64,000 nucleotides of DNA from NCBI RefSeq assembly GCF_009674535.1, contig NZ_WKJK01000002.1, positions 310,001-374,000 on the forward strand. Direction: 5' to 3'. The notes under the pieces are model-generated. The model did no database searches. It saw nothing but the letters and a program-made list of their open reading frames with translations, and was not told the DNA's origin. Positions 25,813 through 35,059 of the stretch are shown here, piece by piece (positions within the stretch are counted from its first letter, which is position 1; each line of letters opens with the position of its first letter). The translations under genes and the position numbers were made by a program. Source of the stretch: Duganella guangzhouensis. GTDB lineage: Bacteria > Pseudomonadota > Gammaproteobacteria > Burkholderiales > Burkholderiaceae_D.

Positions 25813-26256
25813 TCAAGGTGCGATTTTGACGAAGTCGCCCTTCAGCGCAACGCCGGCCATGATGGCGCCGTCCGCGCATTCGAACTCGGTCTGGCTGGCC
25901 ATCTCGATATCCTTGAAGTTGCTGACGATGTTGACCACGGCGTTGGCGCCCAGTTCCTGCGCGCGCTTTTGCAGCGCCAGCATGGCGGACAAGAACACCC
26001 AGTTGCACGCTTTCTCCGCCGACTTGCCAAAACCGTTGGTGCGCTGGCTGGTTTTGTCGCTGGCGATCTTGGTCAGCACCTTGGGCGTCGGCTGGTCGGC
26101 GAAATAGAACTTCACCGAATCGCCCAAACGGTTCTGCGCATCGTTCGCGGCCAGCGCGCCGGCGATCGGGAACTTCAACATGGTGTCGGCCGCCTGGGCC
26201 TGCAACGACGTCAACGAAACAGCCAGCAGTGCAGCTACGGAGATCAGTTTCTTCAT
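25813..26256 (-). CDS. Small secreted protein of the aryl-polyene operon
   Basis: 147 aa with a Sec signal peptide (1-22, cleaved near AQAAD). The mature part contains GKSAEKACNWVFLSAMLALQ and a region like heavy-metal-binding YbjQ-type repeats (AQELGANAVVNIVS). Homologues are often mislabelled as an excinuclease ATPase subunit; there is no Walker motif here. Function unknown. It starts 4 bp after the upstream ketosynthase gene. Confidence 0.65.
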   Translation of the reverse strand: MKKLISVAALLAVSLTSLQAQAADTMLKFPIAGALAANDAQNRLGDSVKFYFADQPTPKVLTKIASDKTSQRTNGFGKSAEKACNWVFLSAMLALQKRAQELGANAVVNIVSNFKDIEMASQTEFECADGAIMAGVALKGDFVKIAP

Positions 26257-26260
26257 GGTG

Positions 26261-27499
26261 TTATCCCTGTTTGAAGTAGCGTTTGAAAATCAGTGAAGTG
26301 TTAATGCCGCCAAAGGCGAAATTATTCGACATTATGTAATCGCAGTCCAGCTTCCGGCCTTCGCCGACGATATAGTCCAGTGCCGCGCATTCGGGGTCGA
26401 CTTGTTCCAGGTTGATGGTCGGCGCGAACCAGCCTTCGCGCATCATCTCGATGCTGATCCAGGCTTCCAGCGCGCCGCAGGCGCCCAAGGTATGGCCCAT
26501 ATAGCTTTTCAGGGAACTGATCGGCGTGCCGGCGCCAAACACCGCCAGCGTCGCCTGCGACTCCGCCACATCGCCCTGCGCGGTGCCAGTGCCGTGGGCG
26601 TTGACGTAGCCGATGTCCGATGCCTGCAAGCCGGCATCCTTCAGCGCCAGCAGCATCGCCTGCTGCATGGTGGCGGCGTTCGGCTGCGTGACGTGGCAGC
26701 CGTCGCTATTGGTGCCAAAGCCCACCAGCTCTGCGTGGATGGTGGCGCCGCGCGCCTGCGCGTGCTCCAGGTCTTCCAGAATCAACGCCCCGGCGCCCTC
26801 GCCGATCACCAGACCATCACGACCGGCGTCGAAAGGACGCGGCGTGCTGTGGCCAGCATCGTTGCGGGTGCTGGTGGCGAACAGCGTGTCGAACACCGCC
26901 GCCTCGGTCGCGCACAATTCCTCGGCGCCGCCAGCCACCATGGCCAGCTGCTTGCCGGCCTGGATCGCCTCGTACGCATAGCCGATGCCCTGGCTACCCG
27001 AAGTGCAGGCACTGGAAGTGGTGATCACGCGACCGGTCAGGCCAAAGAACACGCCGATGTTGACCGGCGCCGTATGCGCCATCATCTTGATGTAAGTGGT
27101 GGCGTTGATGCCCTTGGTGGTGCGCTCTTCCATCATGCGGCCGAAGTCACCGATCGCGCTTGGCGTGCCGGCCGAGGAACCGAACGACACGCCCATCTCG
27201 CCACTCTTCATCAGCGGATGATCGAGCAGGCCGGCATCCAGCAGCGCCAGTTCGGTGGCGCGCGTGGCCATCAGCGCCACCCGGCCCATGCTGCGGATCG
27301 CCTTGCGGTTGTAGCGCTCATTCAGCTCGAACGGCGCAGCCGGCGCGCCAAGGCGGGTGTTGAGTCCTTCGTAATCCTCCCAGTCCGCCATGCGCACGAT
27401 GGCGTTGCGGTACTGGCCGAGACGTTCGCGGATTGACGCCCAGTCGTTGCCGATCGGGCTGATGCCGGCCATGCCGGTGACGGCGACGCGGCGGCTCAT
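26261..27499 (-). CDS. Beta-ketoacyl-ACP synthase (FabF-like)
   Basis: 412 aa, a full-length thiolase-fold ketosynthase. The catalytic triad is visible: Cys165 in TTSSACTSGSQ, His302 in NAHGTGT and His336 in MGHTLGA. It should condense malonyl-ACP with the growing polyene chain. It overlaps the ketoreductase gene by ATGA, so condensation and reduction enzymes are made together. It is distinct from the 397-aa ketosynthase at 28688. Confidence 0.93.
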   Translation of the reverse strand: MSRRVAVTGMAGISPIGNDWASIRERLGQYRNAIVRMADWEDYEGLNTRLGAPAAPFELNERYNRKAIRSMGRVALMATRATELALLDAGLLDHPLMKSGEMGVSFGSSAGTPSAIGDFGRMMEERTTKGINATTYIKMMAHTAPVNIGVFFGLTGRVITTSSACTSGSQGIGYAYEAIQAGKQLAMVAGGAEELCATEAAVFDTLFATSTRNDAGHSTPRPFDAGRDGLVIGEGAGALILEDLEHAQARGATIHAELVGFGTNSDGCHVTQPNAATMQQAMLLALKDAGLQASDIGYVNAHGTGTAQGDVAESQATLAVFGAGTPISSLKSYMGHTLGACGALEAWISIEMMREGWFAPTINLEQVDPECAALDYIVGEGRKLDCDYIMSNNFAFGGINTSLIFKRYFKQG

Positions 27500-28233
27500 G
27501 CCAGACCTCCGTTGACCGAAATGACCTGGCGCGTGATATAGCCGGCGTCCTCGCCGATCAGGAAGCTGACGGCAGCCGCCACTTCCTCCGGCTTGCCGAC
27601 GCGGCGCGCCGGAATCAGCTTGAGCGCTTCCTCCATCGGCACATCTTCGATCATGTCGGTTTCGATCAGGCCCGGCGCCACGCAGTTGACGGTGATGGCG
27701 CGCTTGGCCAGTTCCAGCGCCAGCGCCTTGGTGGCGCCGATGATGCCAGCCTTGGCCGCGCTGTAATTGACCTGGCCACGATTGCCGATCAAACCCGACA
27801 CCGACGCCAGCGTGACGATACGTCCCGGTTTGCGGCGCTGAACCAGCGGCATGATGAGCGGATTAAGCACGTTATAGAAACCATCCAGATTCGTTTGCAG
27901 CACAATATCCCAGTCCTCGCCGGACATGGCGGGGAAGGCGTTGTCGCGCGCCACACCGGCGTTGCACACCACGCCGTAATAGCAGCCATGTTGCGCGATA
28001 TCCGCCTCCAGCGCGGCGGCGGTGGCGGCGCGGTCGCTGATATCGAACTGCAGCACGCGCGCGGCGCAGCCCATCGCCATGACTTCCTGCGCCACCGCGT
28101 CGGCCTCGGCGCGCTGGCTGCGACAATGCAGCACCACATCGTAACCGTCACGCGCCAGGCGCAGCGCGATCGCCTTGCCGATGCCGCGCGAAGATCCCGT
28201 CACCAGCACGCTCATGGATTTATTCTGACTCAT
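27496..28233 (-). CDS. 3-oxoacyl-ACP reductase, FabG type
   Basis: 245 aa short-chain dehydrogenase. NADP-binding VTGSSRGIGK (11-20), NAG (91-93), catalytic Ser144 (LASVSG), Tyr157 and Lys161 (YSAAK), and C-terminal VNGGLA typical of FabG. It reduces the 3-keto group after each condensation. ATG 28233 forms an ATGA overlap with the dehydratase stop; a longer in-frame extension to 28338 would run through that gene and was rejected. Confidence 0.94.
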   Translation of the reverse strand: MSQNKSMSVLVTGSSRGIGKAIALRLARDGYDVVLHCRSQRAEADAVAQEVMAMGCAARVLQFDISDRAATAAALEADIAQHGCYYGVVCNAGVARDNAFPAMSGEDWDIVLQTNLDGFYNVLNPLIMPLVQRRKPGRIVTLASVSGLIGNRGQVNYSAAKAGIIGATKALALELAKRAITVNCVAPGLIETDMIEDVPMEEALKLIPARRVGKPEEVAAAVSFLIGEDAGYITRQVISVNGGLA

Positions 28234-28691
28234 CCTACGTTTCCATCTTTGAGAAATTGATTGACATTGTGAGGCTGGAACACCGTCACCGTGGCCGTGG
28301 CTGCGCTCTGCACGCCATCCACCACATCGATGCGGCACTCGAAAGCGCCCAGGCCATTCTCAGCCTGCAGCACCCGGTGCACATGCACGTGCAGCACGCT
28401 GCCCGGCGCGAACACCGGCACGCTGGCCTCGTATTTGCGCGAGCCTAGCAGGAAGCCGACCTTGACCTCCTCGCCGCGCCGCAGCGCCAGCCAACCGGCA
28501 TGCGCCGCCACCGCCTGCGCCATGTATTCGATGCCGACCCAGGCGCCAACACCATCGGCGCCAGCCAGCATGCTGCCTGCATGGATGCGCACCTCGGCGC
28601 ACAGATTGTCCTCGTCGGCACTGAGGGCGCGGTCCAGCAGCACCATCTGGCCGGAGTGCGGAACCAGCGCGCGTATATCCGGCAGCATCAT
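28230..28691 (-). CDS. 3-hydroxyacyl-ACP dehydratase, hotdog fold
   Basis: 153 aa from ATG 28691, which overlaps the upstream ketosynthase stop as ATGA. Single hotdog domain: LVPHSGQMVLLDR at the N-terminus, GVGAWVGIEYMAQAVAAHAG central helix, VGFLLGSRKYE. This is the COG4706-type dehydratase found in aryl-polyene clusters. Water loss without enoyl reduction leaves the conjugated double bonds of the polyene. A second dehydratase domain is fused to the ligase at 38278. Confidence 0.9.
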   Translation of the reverse strand: MMLPDIRALVPHSGQMVLLDRALSADEDNLCAEVRIHAGSMLAGADGVGAWVGIEYMAQAVAAHAGWLALRRGEEVKVGFLLGSRKYEASVPVFAPGSVLHVHVHRVLQAENGLGAFECRIDVVDGVQSAATATVTVFQPHNVNQFLKDGNVG

Positions 28692-29881
28692 GCGTCCCTC
28701 CCCAGCAGCAGCGCGGCGTTGGAGCCGCCGAAGGCAAAGGAACTGCTCAGAATGCGCCGCAACGGCCGGCCCAGCGCGGCACCCGGTGGCGCCAGATTCA
28801 GCGCCGGCAGCGCCGCATCGCGCTCGCCGTCCCACAGATGCGGCGGCAAACGGCCCTCGCGGTTATCGTCCTGCATCGCCAGCCAGCACAGCGCCGCCTC
28901 GATGGCGGCCGCCGCGCCCAGCGTGTGGCCGGTGAACGGCTTGGTCGAGCTGACCGGCGTCTCCAGGCCAAACAGCGCTTCGATCACGCGCGACTCCATG
29001 GCGTCGTTCTGCGGCGTGGCGGTGCCGTGCATATTGATGTAGTCGACATCGGCAGCAGCCACACCGGCGCGCTGCAAGGCCTGTTCCATCGCCAGCCGCG
29101 CGCCGGCGCCGGTGGGATCGGGTGCCGACATGTGATGGCCGTCCGAGGATTCGCCCCAGCCCATCAGCCGCACCGGCACCGCGCTGTCGGCGTCGGCGCT
29201 CATCAGGAACAACGCCGCGCCCTCGCCAATGTTGATGCCCTTGCGGTTGGCGCTCATCGGATTGCACTGCACCGCGCTGACCGACTCCAAGGCCGCAAAA
29301 CCGGCCACCGTGAAAGCGCACAGCGAATCGACGCCACCGGTCAGCACCGCGTCGCACAGTCCCATGCGGATCAACCGCGCCGCGCTGGCCAATGCCTTGG
29401 CGCTGGACGAACAGGCGCTGGAATGCACATAGGCCGGGCCGCCAAGTCCCAGCTGCTGCGCCAGCATCTCGGCCGGCGAACCCATTTCCTGCACCCGGTA
29501 GTGGAAGCCGTCCGGCAGGCTGCCGTCGCTGGCAAAGCGCCCCACCGCCTGCTCGGTCTCACCGATGCCGGAGGTGCTGGTGCCGATCACCACGCCGATG
29601 CGGTCGGCGCCATAGCGCGCAATCGCGGCATCCAGCGCCGGGCGGATCTGCGCCAGCGCCGCCAGCGCCAGCGCGTTATTGCGGCTACGCTGGTGCGGCG
29701 GCAGATGCGCCACTGACGGCAGCTCGCCGCGTACCTCGCCCAGCGGCAGTTCGCGCCCGGCCGACCATCGCGCGGTCGGCGCCACGCCGGACTGGCCGGC
29801 ATACAGGCGTGCCCTCACCTGCTCCGGGCCATCGCCCAGCGCGCAGGTGATACCGCAGGCATTCAAATAAAAATTCAGCAT
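28688..29881 (-). CDS. Beta-ketoacyl-ACP synthase, second copy
   Basis: 397 aa ketosynthase with Cys157 (HSSACSSSAK), His285 (NMHGTAT) and His319 (TGHTLG), so it is predicted active. It is clearly different in sequence from the 412-aa synthase at 26261. Possible roles are chain initiation or partnering the short ketosynthase-like protein at 41885; sequence alone does not decide. It is 12 bp after the DUF3261 lipoprotein gene. Confidence 0.92.
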   Translation of the reverse strand: MLNFYLNACGITCALGDGPEQVRARLYAGQSGVAPTARWSAGRELPLGEVRGELPSVAHLPPHQRSRNNALALAALAQIRPALDAAIARYGADRIGVVIGTSTSGIGETEQAVGRFASDGSLPDGFHYRVQEMGSPAEMLAQQLGLGGPAYVHSSACSSSAKALASAARLIRMGLCDAVLTGGVDSLCAFTVAGFAALESVSAVQCNPMSANRKGINIGEGAALFLMSADADSAVPVRLMGWGESSDGHHMSAPDPTGAGARLAMEQALQRAGVAAADVDYINMHGTATPQNDAMESRVIEALFGLETPVSSTKPFTGHTLGAAAAIEAALCWLAMQDDNREGRLPPHLWDGERDAALPALNLAPPGAALGRPLRRILSSSFAFGGSNAALLLGRDA

Positions 29882-29893
29882 TCCTTCATTCCG

Positions 29894-30451
29894 TCATTCG
29901 GTCGGTGCAAACTGTATCGTCAGCTTATAGTGATACCGCAGGTTTTCCAAGACCACCGTACCGCTCCAGCGTGGATCGCCGCTGTAGGCTATCCGCATGA
30001 TAGGCTCGTCGGCCAGGTACAGCGTGCGCTGGCGGCCCTGCTGCTCGACGCGCCAGCCGGCCGGCAGCGCCGCCGCCACCGCATCCACTGGCCACAGCGT
30101 CAGCTGCATATCTTCCAGCACATCCTCCGCCCGCACCTGCGATGGCAGCATCACATGCCGCCACGAAGTCAGATCCTTGCCATCGTAATGCAAAGTCAGC
30201 ACGCGCTGGCCAAACGCCAGGCCCACCACGTCCACCGCCTCCGGCTCCACTTGCAGCGCCACGTCCAGATCATCGGTGCGGCCGTCTCGCTCCACCTTCA
30301 GGTGCTGCTGCACGCTGATGGACTGGCCCAGTGCCGCTGGCGCCAGCTTCAGGCCCAGGCGCGCGGCAGGCTGCGGTGGCGACGAAGCGCAGGCAGCCAG
30401 CAGCAGTGCCAGCACCACAGCGGCGGTACGCTGCATCAGGCGGGCGTGCAT
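29894..30451 (-). CDS. DUF3261 lipoprotein
   Basis: 185 aa. Signal peptide with lipobox LAAC (Cys about 21). The mature sequence (GQSISVQQHLKVERDG; LHYDGKDLTSWRHVMLP; DEPIMRIAY) matches DUF3261, a family found almost only in aryl-polyene clusters. It resembles LolB-like receivers, so a role in accepting the pigment lipid at the outer membrane with the LolA-like protein is plausible. It overlaps the flavoprotein gene by 16 bp. Confidence 0.8.
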   Translation of the reverse strand: MHARLMQRTAAVVLALLLAACASSPPQPAARLGLKLAPAALGQSISVQQHLKVERDGRTDDLDVALQVEPEAVDVVGLAFGQRVLTLHYDGKDLTSWRHVMLPSQVRAEDVLEDMQLTLWPVDAVAAALPAGWRVEQQGRQRTLYLADEPIMRIAYSGDPRWSGTVVLENLRYHYKLTIQFAPTE

Positions 30452-31686
30452 AACGCCTCCAACGCCGCCAGACGGCGCGATGTTTCCTTCACCAGAGGAT
30501 TGTTCTGGTCCCAGGCATAGCCGGCCAGGATGGACGAAATCATGCGCTTCACGTCCGGCTGCTTCTGCTCATGGAAGATGATCTTCTGGAAGCCGCCCGC
30601 ATACCACGACTCGACGAAGGCGCGGAAAGTGTCCACGCCACGCCGCAGCGGCACGCCGTAATCGGCCTGCCAGTCGACCTGCTCGCCCTTGAACTGACGT
30701 TCCAGCGCAGCGGCGGCCAGGCTGGCCGATTTGAAGGCGATGGTGACGCCGGACGAGAACACCGGGTCCAGGAACTCGCCCGCGTTGCCGAGCAGCGCGT
30801 AGCCCTGGCCCCACAGCTTGTCGACATTGGCCGAGTAGCCGACGATCTGGCGCGCCGGCGTGTCCCAGTCTGCATTGGCCAGCAAGCCACTCAGCGAAGG
30901 TTCTTCCGCCACGATGGCGCGCAGACGCTCGGTCGGCGTGCCCTGGTAGCGGTCGAGGAAGCTGGTCTCCGCCACCACGCCCAACGAACAGCGGCCGGCG
31001 GCAAACGGAATGGTCCAGAACCACACATTGCAGTGCTTGGGATGCACGGTGACGCGGATCTTGTTGCGGTCGAAGCCCGAGCGGATGCCATCCTGCACAT
31101 GGGTGAAGATGGCGCCGCGCACCGGAAAGTTGGATGGCGTTTCCAACTTCAGCAAGCGTGGCAGGATGCGGCCAAAGCCGCTGGCATCCAGAATGAAGCC
31201 GGCGTCCACCACATACTGCGCGCCGTCCGGCGCCTTGACGCTGACACGCGCACCGCCATTGGCGCCCTGCCCCAACGCGATGTCCAGTACCTCGTGACGA
31301 TAGCGCACCTCGGCGCCGAAGCGCTCAGCCTCGCGCGCCAGGATGTGATCGAAATCGGCGCGCTGCACCTGGTAGGTGGTGCCCCAGCCATCGGTGTACT
31401 TGTCGCGAAAATCGAAATCCGTGTAACAGCCGTCGCGCATAAAGGCGGCGCCGTTCTTGAACTGGAAGCCCGCCTCCACCACCGCGCGCAGCATGCCCGC
31501 CTGTTCGAGATAGGCCATACTTTGCGGCAGCAGACTCTCACCGATCGAAAAGCGCGGGAACTGCTCACGCTCGATCACCAGCACCTGCCTGCCCTGCTGG
31601 CGCAGCAGCGCGGCCGCCACCGAACCGGCCGGACCGGCACCTACGATCAGGATTTCCACGCTTTCGTTGTTGATTGTTTCAGTCAT
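30436..31686 (-). CDS. FAD-dependent oxidoreductase, halogenase-like
   Basis: 416 aa from ATG 31686. N-terminal dinucleotide fold GAGPAGSVAAALL, FPRFSIGESLLPQS, then LDASGFGR and GNAGEFLDPVFSSGV. WFWTIP (near residue 192) matches the WxWxIP motif of flavin-dependent halogenases. That motif also occurs in non-halogenating relatives. Aryl-polyene clusters carry this family; xanthomonadins are brominated, so halogenation is one option and ring or chain oxidation another. It overlaps the exporter gene by 8 bp. Confidence 0.82.
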   Translation of the reverse strand: MTETINNESVEILIVGAGPAGSVAAALLRQQGRQVLVIEREQFPRFSIGESLLPQSMAYLEQAGMLRAVVEAGFQFKNGAAFMRDGCYTDFDFRDKYTDGWGTTYQVQRADFDHILAREAERFGAEVRYRHEVLDIALGQGANGGARVSVKAPDGAQYVVDAGFILDASGFGRILPRLLKLETPSNFPVRGAIFTHVQDGIRSGFDRNKIRVTVHPKHCNVWFWTIPFAAGRCSLGVVAETSFLDRYQGTPTERLRAIVAEEPSLSGLLANADWDTPARQIVGYSANVDKLWGQGYALLGNAGEFLDPVFSSGVTIAFKSASLAAAALERQFKGEQVDWQADYGVPLRRGVDTFRAFVESWYAGGFQKIIFHEQKQPDVKRMISSILAGYAWDQNNPLVKETSRRLAALEALCTPA

Positions 31687-34030
31687 GAGGGTCTTCCTTG
31701 GAGATGCCAAAACAGGGAACAAACAGCCAGACCAGCGCGGTCCCGATCAGCATCGTCAGGCCGAATGCCTGCAATGCCGGGGTTGAGCTCAGGCCCAGCA
31801 AGCCAAACGACAAAATCGTATTCGCGGCCGACATGCCGACCGCCAGCCACGGCGTGCGGTCGCGCCGGTCCGGATGTTCCTGCATGAAGATGCCGTAATC
31901 GACGCCCACGCCCAGCAGCAGCATCAGCGCCAGCACATGGAACAGCTGCAGGTTCTGGCCGGTGTAGCCGAAGATCGCCAGCGCCACCACGCTGGCCAGC
32001 GCAGTCGGCGCCAGCACGCGCCAGGTGCGGTTGCGATAGCGCCGGAACAGCAGCGCGAACACCACCACGTAAGCGCCCAGCACCACCCAGCTCATGTCCT
32101 GCCGATAGCGACCAAGGACTGACGAAATCTCCGCCACCTTGTCCACCCACTGCACGCCATCCAGTCCCTCGGCCGCCATCAGCACTTGCGGTGCGGAGGC
32201 CGCGCTCATGCCGCGCAGCGCGACGATGCTGGCGTAGACGCCGTTGTTCTCGCCCAGCCACAGATGGCGCCACGGTTCGCTGGCCGGCGATTGCAGGAAG
32301 GCGTCCAGCGACAGCGGCTGCGCGGCGGCCAGCAAACGCTCGCGCGTCGCCGCCACCCATGCCGCATCCTCACCGGTTTGCGCGGCGATGGCTTGCAGCG
32401 GGCCGTCATCGGCCAGCAGTTTTTGCTCCACCAGCGCGCGATGCGCGGCCTGCGCCTGCGCCGATGGCAGCCAGTTCGAGATCGCCTGGTAGCCGGAAAT
32501 GCGGTGCGAGGCGACAAAGCTGTCCAGCCGCGCTTTCAGCTGCTCTTCACGTTGCAGCACTTGTTCCGCCGAAGCGCCGCGCACCAGGAAGTACTGCACC
32601 GGCGTAGGCGCGTCCAGCAGCTTGCTCAATTTGATCTGGTCGTCGATCAGGTGCTTGGGCGGATTTTGCAGCAGGCGGATATCGTCATTGGCGCCCAAGC
32701 GGGTGATGCCATAGCCTGCCACCAGCACGAACAACGCCGCGCCCACCAGCGACACACGATTGAAGCGCAGCAGCGGCCAACGCTGCAAGGCGGCGCCGTA
32801 GACGCGCACCAGGCCACCGCTCTTCAATGCGCGGCTGCCGATCAGCGCCGGGAACCAGCACACCACCGTCAGCCAGGCGAACACCAGGCCCAGTGCCGAG
32901 AACACCGCCATCTGGCGCAGGCCAGGGAACGGCGTCAGCGCCAGTCCCATATAACCGATCACCGCCGCCAGCAACGTCAGGCCCAAGCCTGGCAGCAGGC
33001 GTTTGAGTAGCGCCGGCGAATCCAGCGTGTCATCGGCCGACAGGCGGTTGCACAGGAAGTAGATGCCATAGTCCTGCGCCACGCCGATCAGGCTCGCACC
33101 GAACACCAGCGTCATCAAATGAATCCGGCCGAACAGCAGCCAGCACACTGACAGCGCGCCCAGGCAGCCGATGCCGATCGATAGCAGGATCAGCGAAATC
33201 GGCTTGAAGGAGTGAAAGGCAAACCACATCAGCAGGATGATGCCGATCAGAGAGCCGATGCCAATGGTGGAAGCTTCGCCGCTGGCCTTGGCGCTGGCAT
33301 TGGCCGCGTGCAGAATCACGCCGGCCTGAATCACTTCCGCCTGCGGCGCCGCCTTGCGCGCCGCGTCGACCGCCTGTTGCAGCAACGGCAGCACGGTTTC
33401 CTGCGCCGTCATCGACAGCGCGGGCATCTTGAGCGTCATCGGCAGCAGCACGTACTGGCGTTGGGCGTCAGCCACGAACAGATGGCCATCGCGCGGCCGC
33501 ACCGGCGTTTCCTGCGCGCGCTCCTGCACCCAGCCGGAGAACAAGCCGAAAGGATCGTCCTGCCATGGCCCCAGCTTGGGGCCGGCGAACGGCGCATACA
33601 GGGAAGCCAGCGCGGACTCGGTCCAGAACTGCGCCGGCTGCTCGCGCAGTTGATGCTCCTGCTGCGCCGTCAGCAACACCGCGCGGTGCTGCTGGAACAG
33701 CGCCAGCCAATCACTCTGCGTCTGCTCATTGACTGGCGTGGCATCGAATACGTCTTTGCGCGCGGCCAGCACGGCGTTGTAGGCATCGGCGGCGCGCTTG
33801 GCATCGTCCCAGTCTTCAGCGCCCACCAGCACGATCAGGCGCTGCTGCGCCGCGTCCACCATGTGGTTGAACGATGCCTGCAGCACCGGATCGCGCTCCT
33901 GCACCGGCAGCAGCGCCATGATGTCGGTATCCGGCACGATGCGCTTGACGGCCCACAGCCAGGCGTTATGCCCCAGCAGCAGACACACCGCCAATAGCCA
34001 CAGCAGCGCGAGTTGTCGGGTTCTGGTCAA
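31679..34030 (-). CDS. MMPL/RND-type lipid exporter
   Basis: 783 aa, COG4258-like. Two halves each have a large periplasmic loop and a six-helix bundle, with TM1 at 5-25. The motifs GASLIGVAQDYGIYFLCNR and LLLGVGVDYGIFMQEH give the paired proton-relay Asp of MMPL proteins. It likely moves the finished polyene lipid across the inner membrane to the LolA-like carrier, whose gene overlaps it by ATGA. Confidence 0.9.
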   Translation of the reverse strand: MTRTRQLALLWLLAVCLLLGHNAWLWAVKRIVPDTDIMALLPVQERDPVLQASFNHMVDAAQQRLIVLVGAEDWDDAKRAADAYNAVLAARKDVFDATPVNEQTQSDWLALFQQHRAVLLTAQQEHQLREQPAQFWTESALASLYAPFAGPKLGPWQDDPFGLFSGWVQERAQETPVRPRDGHLFVADAQRQYVLLPMTLKMPALSMTAQETVLPLLQQAVDAARKAAPQAEVIQAGVILHAANASAKASGEASTIGIGSLIGIILLMWFAFHSFKPISLILLSIGIGCLGALSVCWLLFGRIHLMTLVFGASLIGVAQDYGIYFLCNRLSADDTLDSPALLKRLLPGLGLTLLAAVIGYMGLALTPFPGLRQMAVFSALGLVFAWLTVVCWFPALIGSRALKSGGLVRVYGAALQRWPLLRFNRVSLVGAALFVLVAGYGITRLGANDDIRLLQNPPKHLIDDQIKLSKLLDAPTPVQYFLVRGASAEQVLQREEQLKARLDSFVASHRISGYQAISNWLPSAQAQAAHRALVEQKLLADDGPLQAIAAQTGEDAAWVAATRERLLAAAQPLSLDAFLQSPASEPWRHLWLGENNGVYASIVALRGMSAASAPQVLMAAEGLDGVQWVDKVAEISSVLGRYRQDMSWVVLGAYVVVFALLFRRYRNRTWRVLAPTALASVVALAIFGYTGQNLQLFHVLALMLLLGVGVDYGIFMQEHPDRRDRTPWLAVGMSAANTILSFGLLGLSSTPALQAFGLTMLIGTALVWLFVPCFGISKEDPHD

Positions 34031-34632
34031 AACAGCGCCGCCTCTTCTTTGCTCATCGCCGCCTCACCGGTTTTGATGTCGGAGAAAACGATGTGGGTGC
34101 GGTCGCCGCTGCCTTCGTTCATGACGATGGATTTGACGTACGCGCCGCCATCCAGCTTGATGGTGCCTATGGCTTTTTCCAGCGCCGCCTGGCGCGGCTT
34201 GAGCGACACGTTCCAGCTATTGGCGTCGACGCTGCCGTCGCCTTCGAACAGCGTGTCCAGCTGTCCCAGGTCGCCGGACAGCAGCGAGAACAGCACGTTG
34301 TTGATGACGCGGACCGTCGGTTCGGTCTTGGCGTCCAGCCGCATGGCGACGCGGTCGCCCTGATAGTTGACGATTTCATCGCGCGTCAGCCGCAACGTGC
34401 TGGGAAAAGGTTTGAGGGTGCGCCATAACACGCCCTTGCCGGCGACCACGCAGAAGCGGCCTTCCGACGCCAGCGGCTTCTTCATGCCGGCCAGCGTTTT
34501 GGTCTGGTCGAAGCGGCCGCACATCACCGCCGGCTTGGCCAGCATGGCCTGGATTTTCGCGGCCGGCACGGCGGCTTGCGCGGCGCCGGCGCACAGCAGC
34601 GTGGCGGCGATCAGAAATTTAAACTTGTTCAT
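34027..34632 (-). CDS. LolA-like outer-membrane lipoprotein carrier
   Basis: 201 aa from ATG 34632. Signal peptide MNKFKFLIAATLLCAGAAQA. The mature protein has the LolA-type half-barrel pattern (GRFDQTKTLAGMKKPLASEG). In these clusters it is thought to shuttle the polyene lipid through the periplasm. It overlaps the thioesterase gene by 14 bp and the exporter by 4 bp. Confidence 0.82.
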   Translation of the reverse strand: MNKFKFLIAATLLCAGAAQAAVPAAKIQAMLAKPAVMCGRFDQTKTLAGMKKPLASEGRFCVVAGKGVLWRTLKPFPSTLRLTRDEIVNYQGDRVAMRLDAKTEPTVRVINNVLFSLLSGDLGQLDTLFEGDGSVDANSWNVSLKPRQAALEKAIGTIKLDGGAYVKSIVMNEGSGDRTHIVFSDIKTGEAAMSKEEAALF

Positions 34633-35059
34633 CAGGCGTGATCCCCAGTTTTTCAAACAACACCGGCGGCGAGACGTAGCACATCTCCTTGGTGTCGATA
34701 TGCACCGCCACCATGGTGGTGCTGGCGCGGTTCAGGCGCTTGCCGGTATCGGCGTCGGTAATCAGATAATCGATCTTCAGGCGGTTTTCCCATTCGACGA
34801 TATCGGCGCGCAGCTTGAGCTTCTGGCCGAAGGTGGCCGAACCGATGTAACGCAGCTGCATGTCGATCACCGGCCAGGCGTAGCCGGACTCCTTCATCTG
34901 CGGGTAGTTGTAGCCAATCTTGTCCAGCAGCGCGCAGCGCACCACTTCCAGATACTTGACGTAGCGCCCGTGCCAGACGATCTCCATCGGGTCCAGGTCG
35001 AAGAACTGCACCTGCATCTCGACTTCCGCAAACCAGCGGCTCTCTTTTTGCTTACGCAT
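34619..35059 (-). CDS. Acyl-CoA/ACP thioesterase, 4HBT
   Basis: 146 aa hotdog protein of YbgC type: FFDLDPMEIVWHGRYVKYLE carries the active-site Asp (DxDPxxxVWH). It probably edits stalled chains or releases the polyenoyl group from ACP. It overlaps the ammonia-lyase gene by 8 bp. Confidence 0.88.
   Translation of the reverse strand: MRKQKESRWFAEVEMQVQFFDLDPMEIVWHGRYVKYLEVVRCALLDKIGYNYPQMKESGYAWPVIDMQLRYIGSATFGQKLKLRADIVEWENRLKIDYLITDADTGKRLNRASTTMVAVHIDTKEMCYVSPPVLFEKLGITPDEQV

Noticed and set aside
25813..26256. Reading the small secreted protein as an excinuclease ATPase subunit
   Set aside because: That label is found on homologues, but the protein has a signal peptide and no Walker or ABC signature.
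28234..28338. N-terminal extension of the ketoreductase
   Set aside because: It would overlap the dehydratase gene by 105 bp in another frame. ATG 28233 gives the usual FabG length and an ATGA junction.
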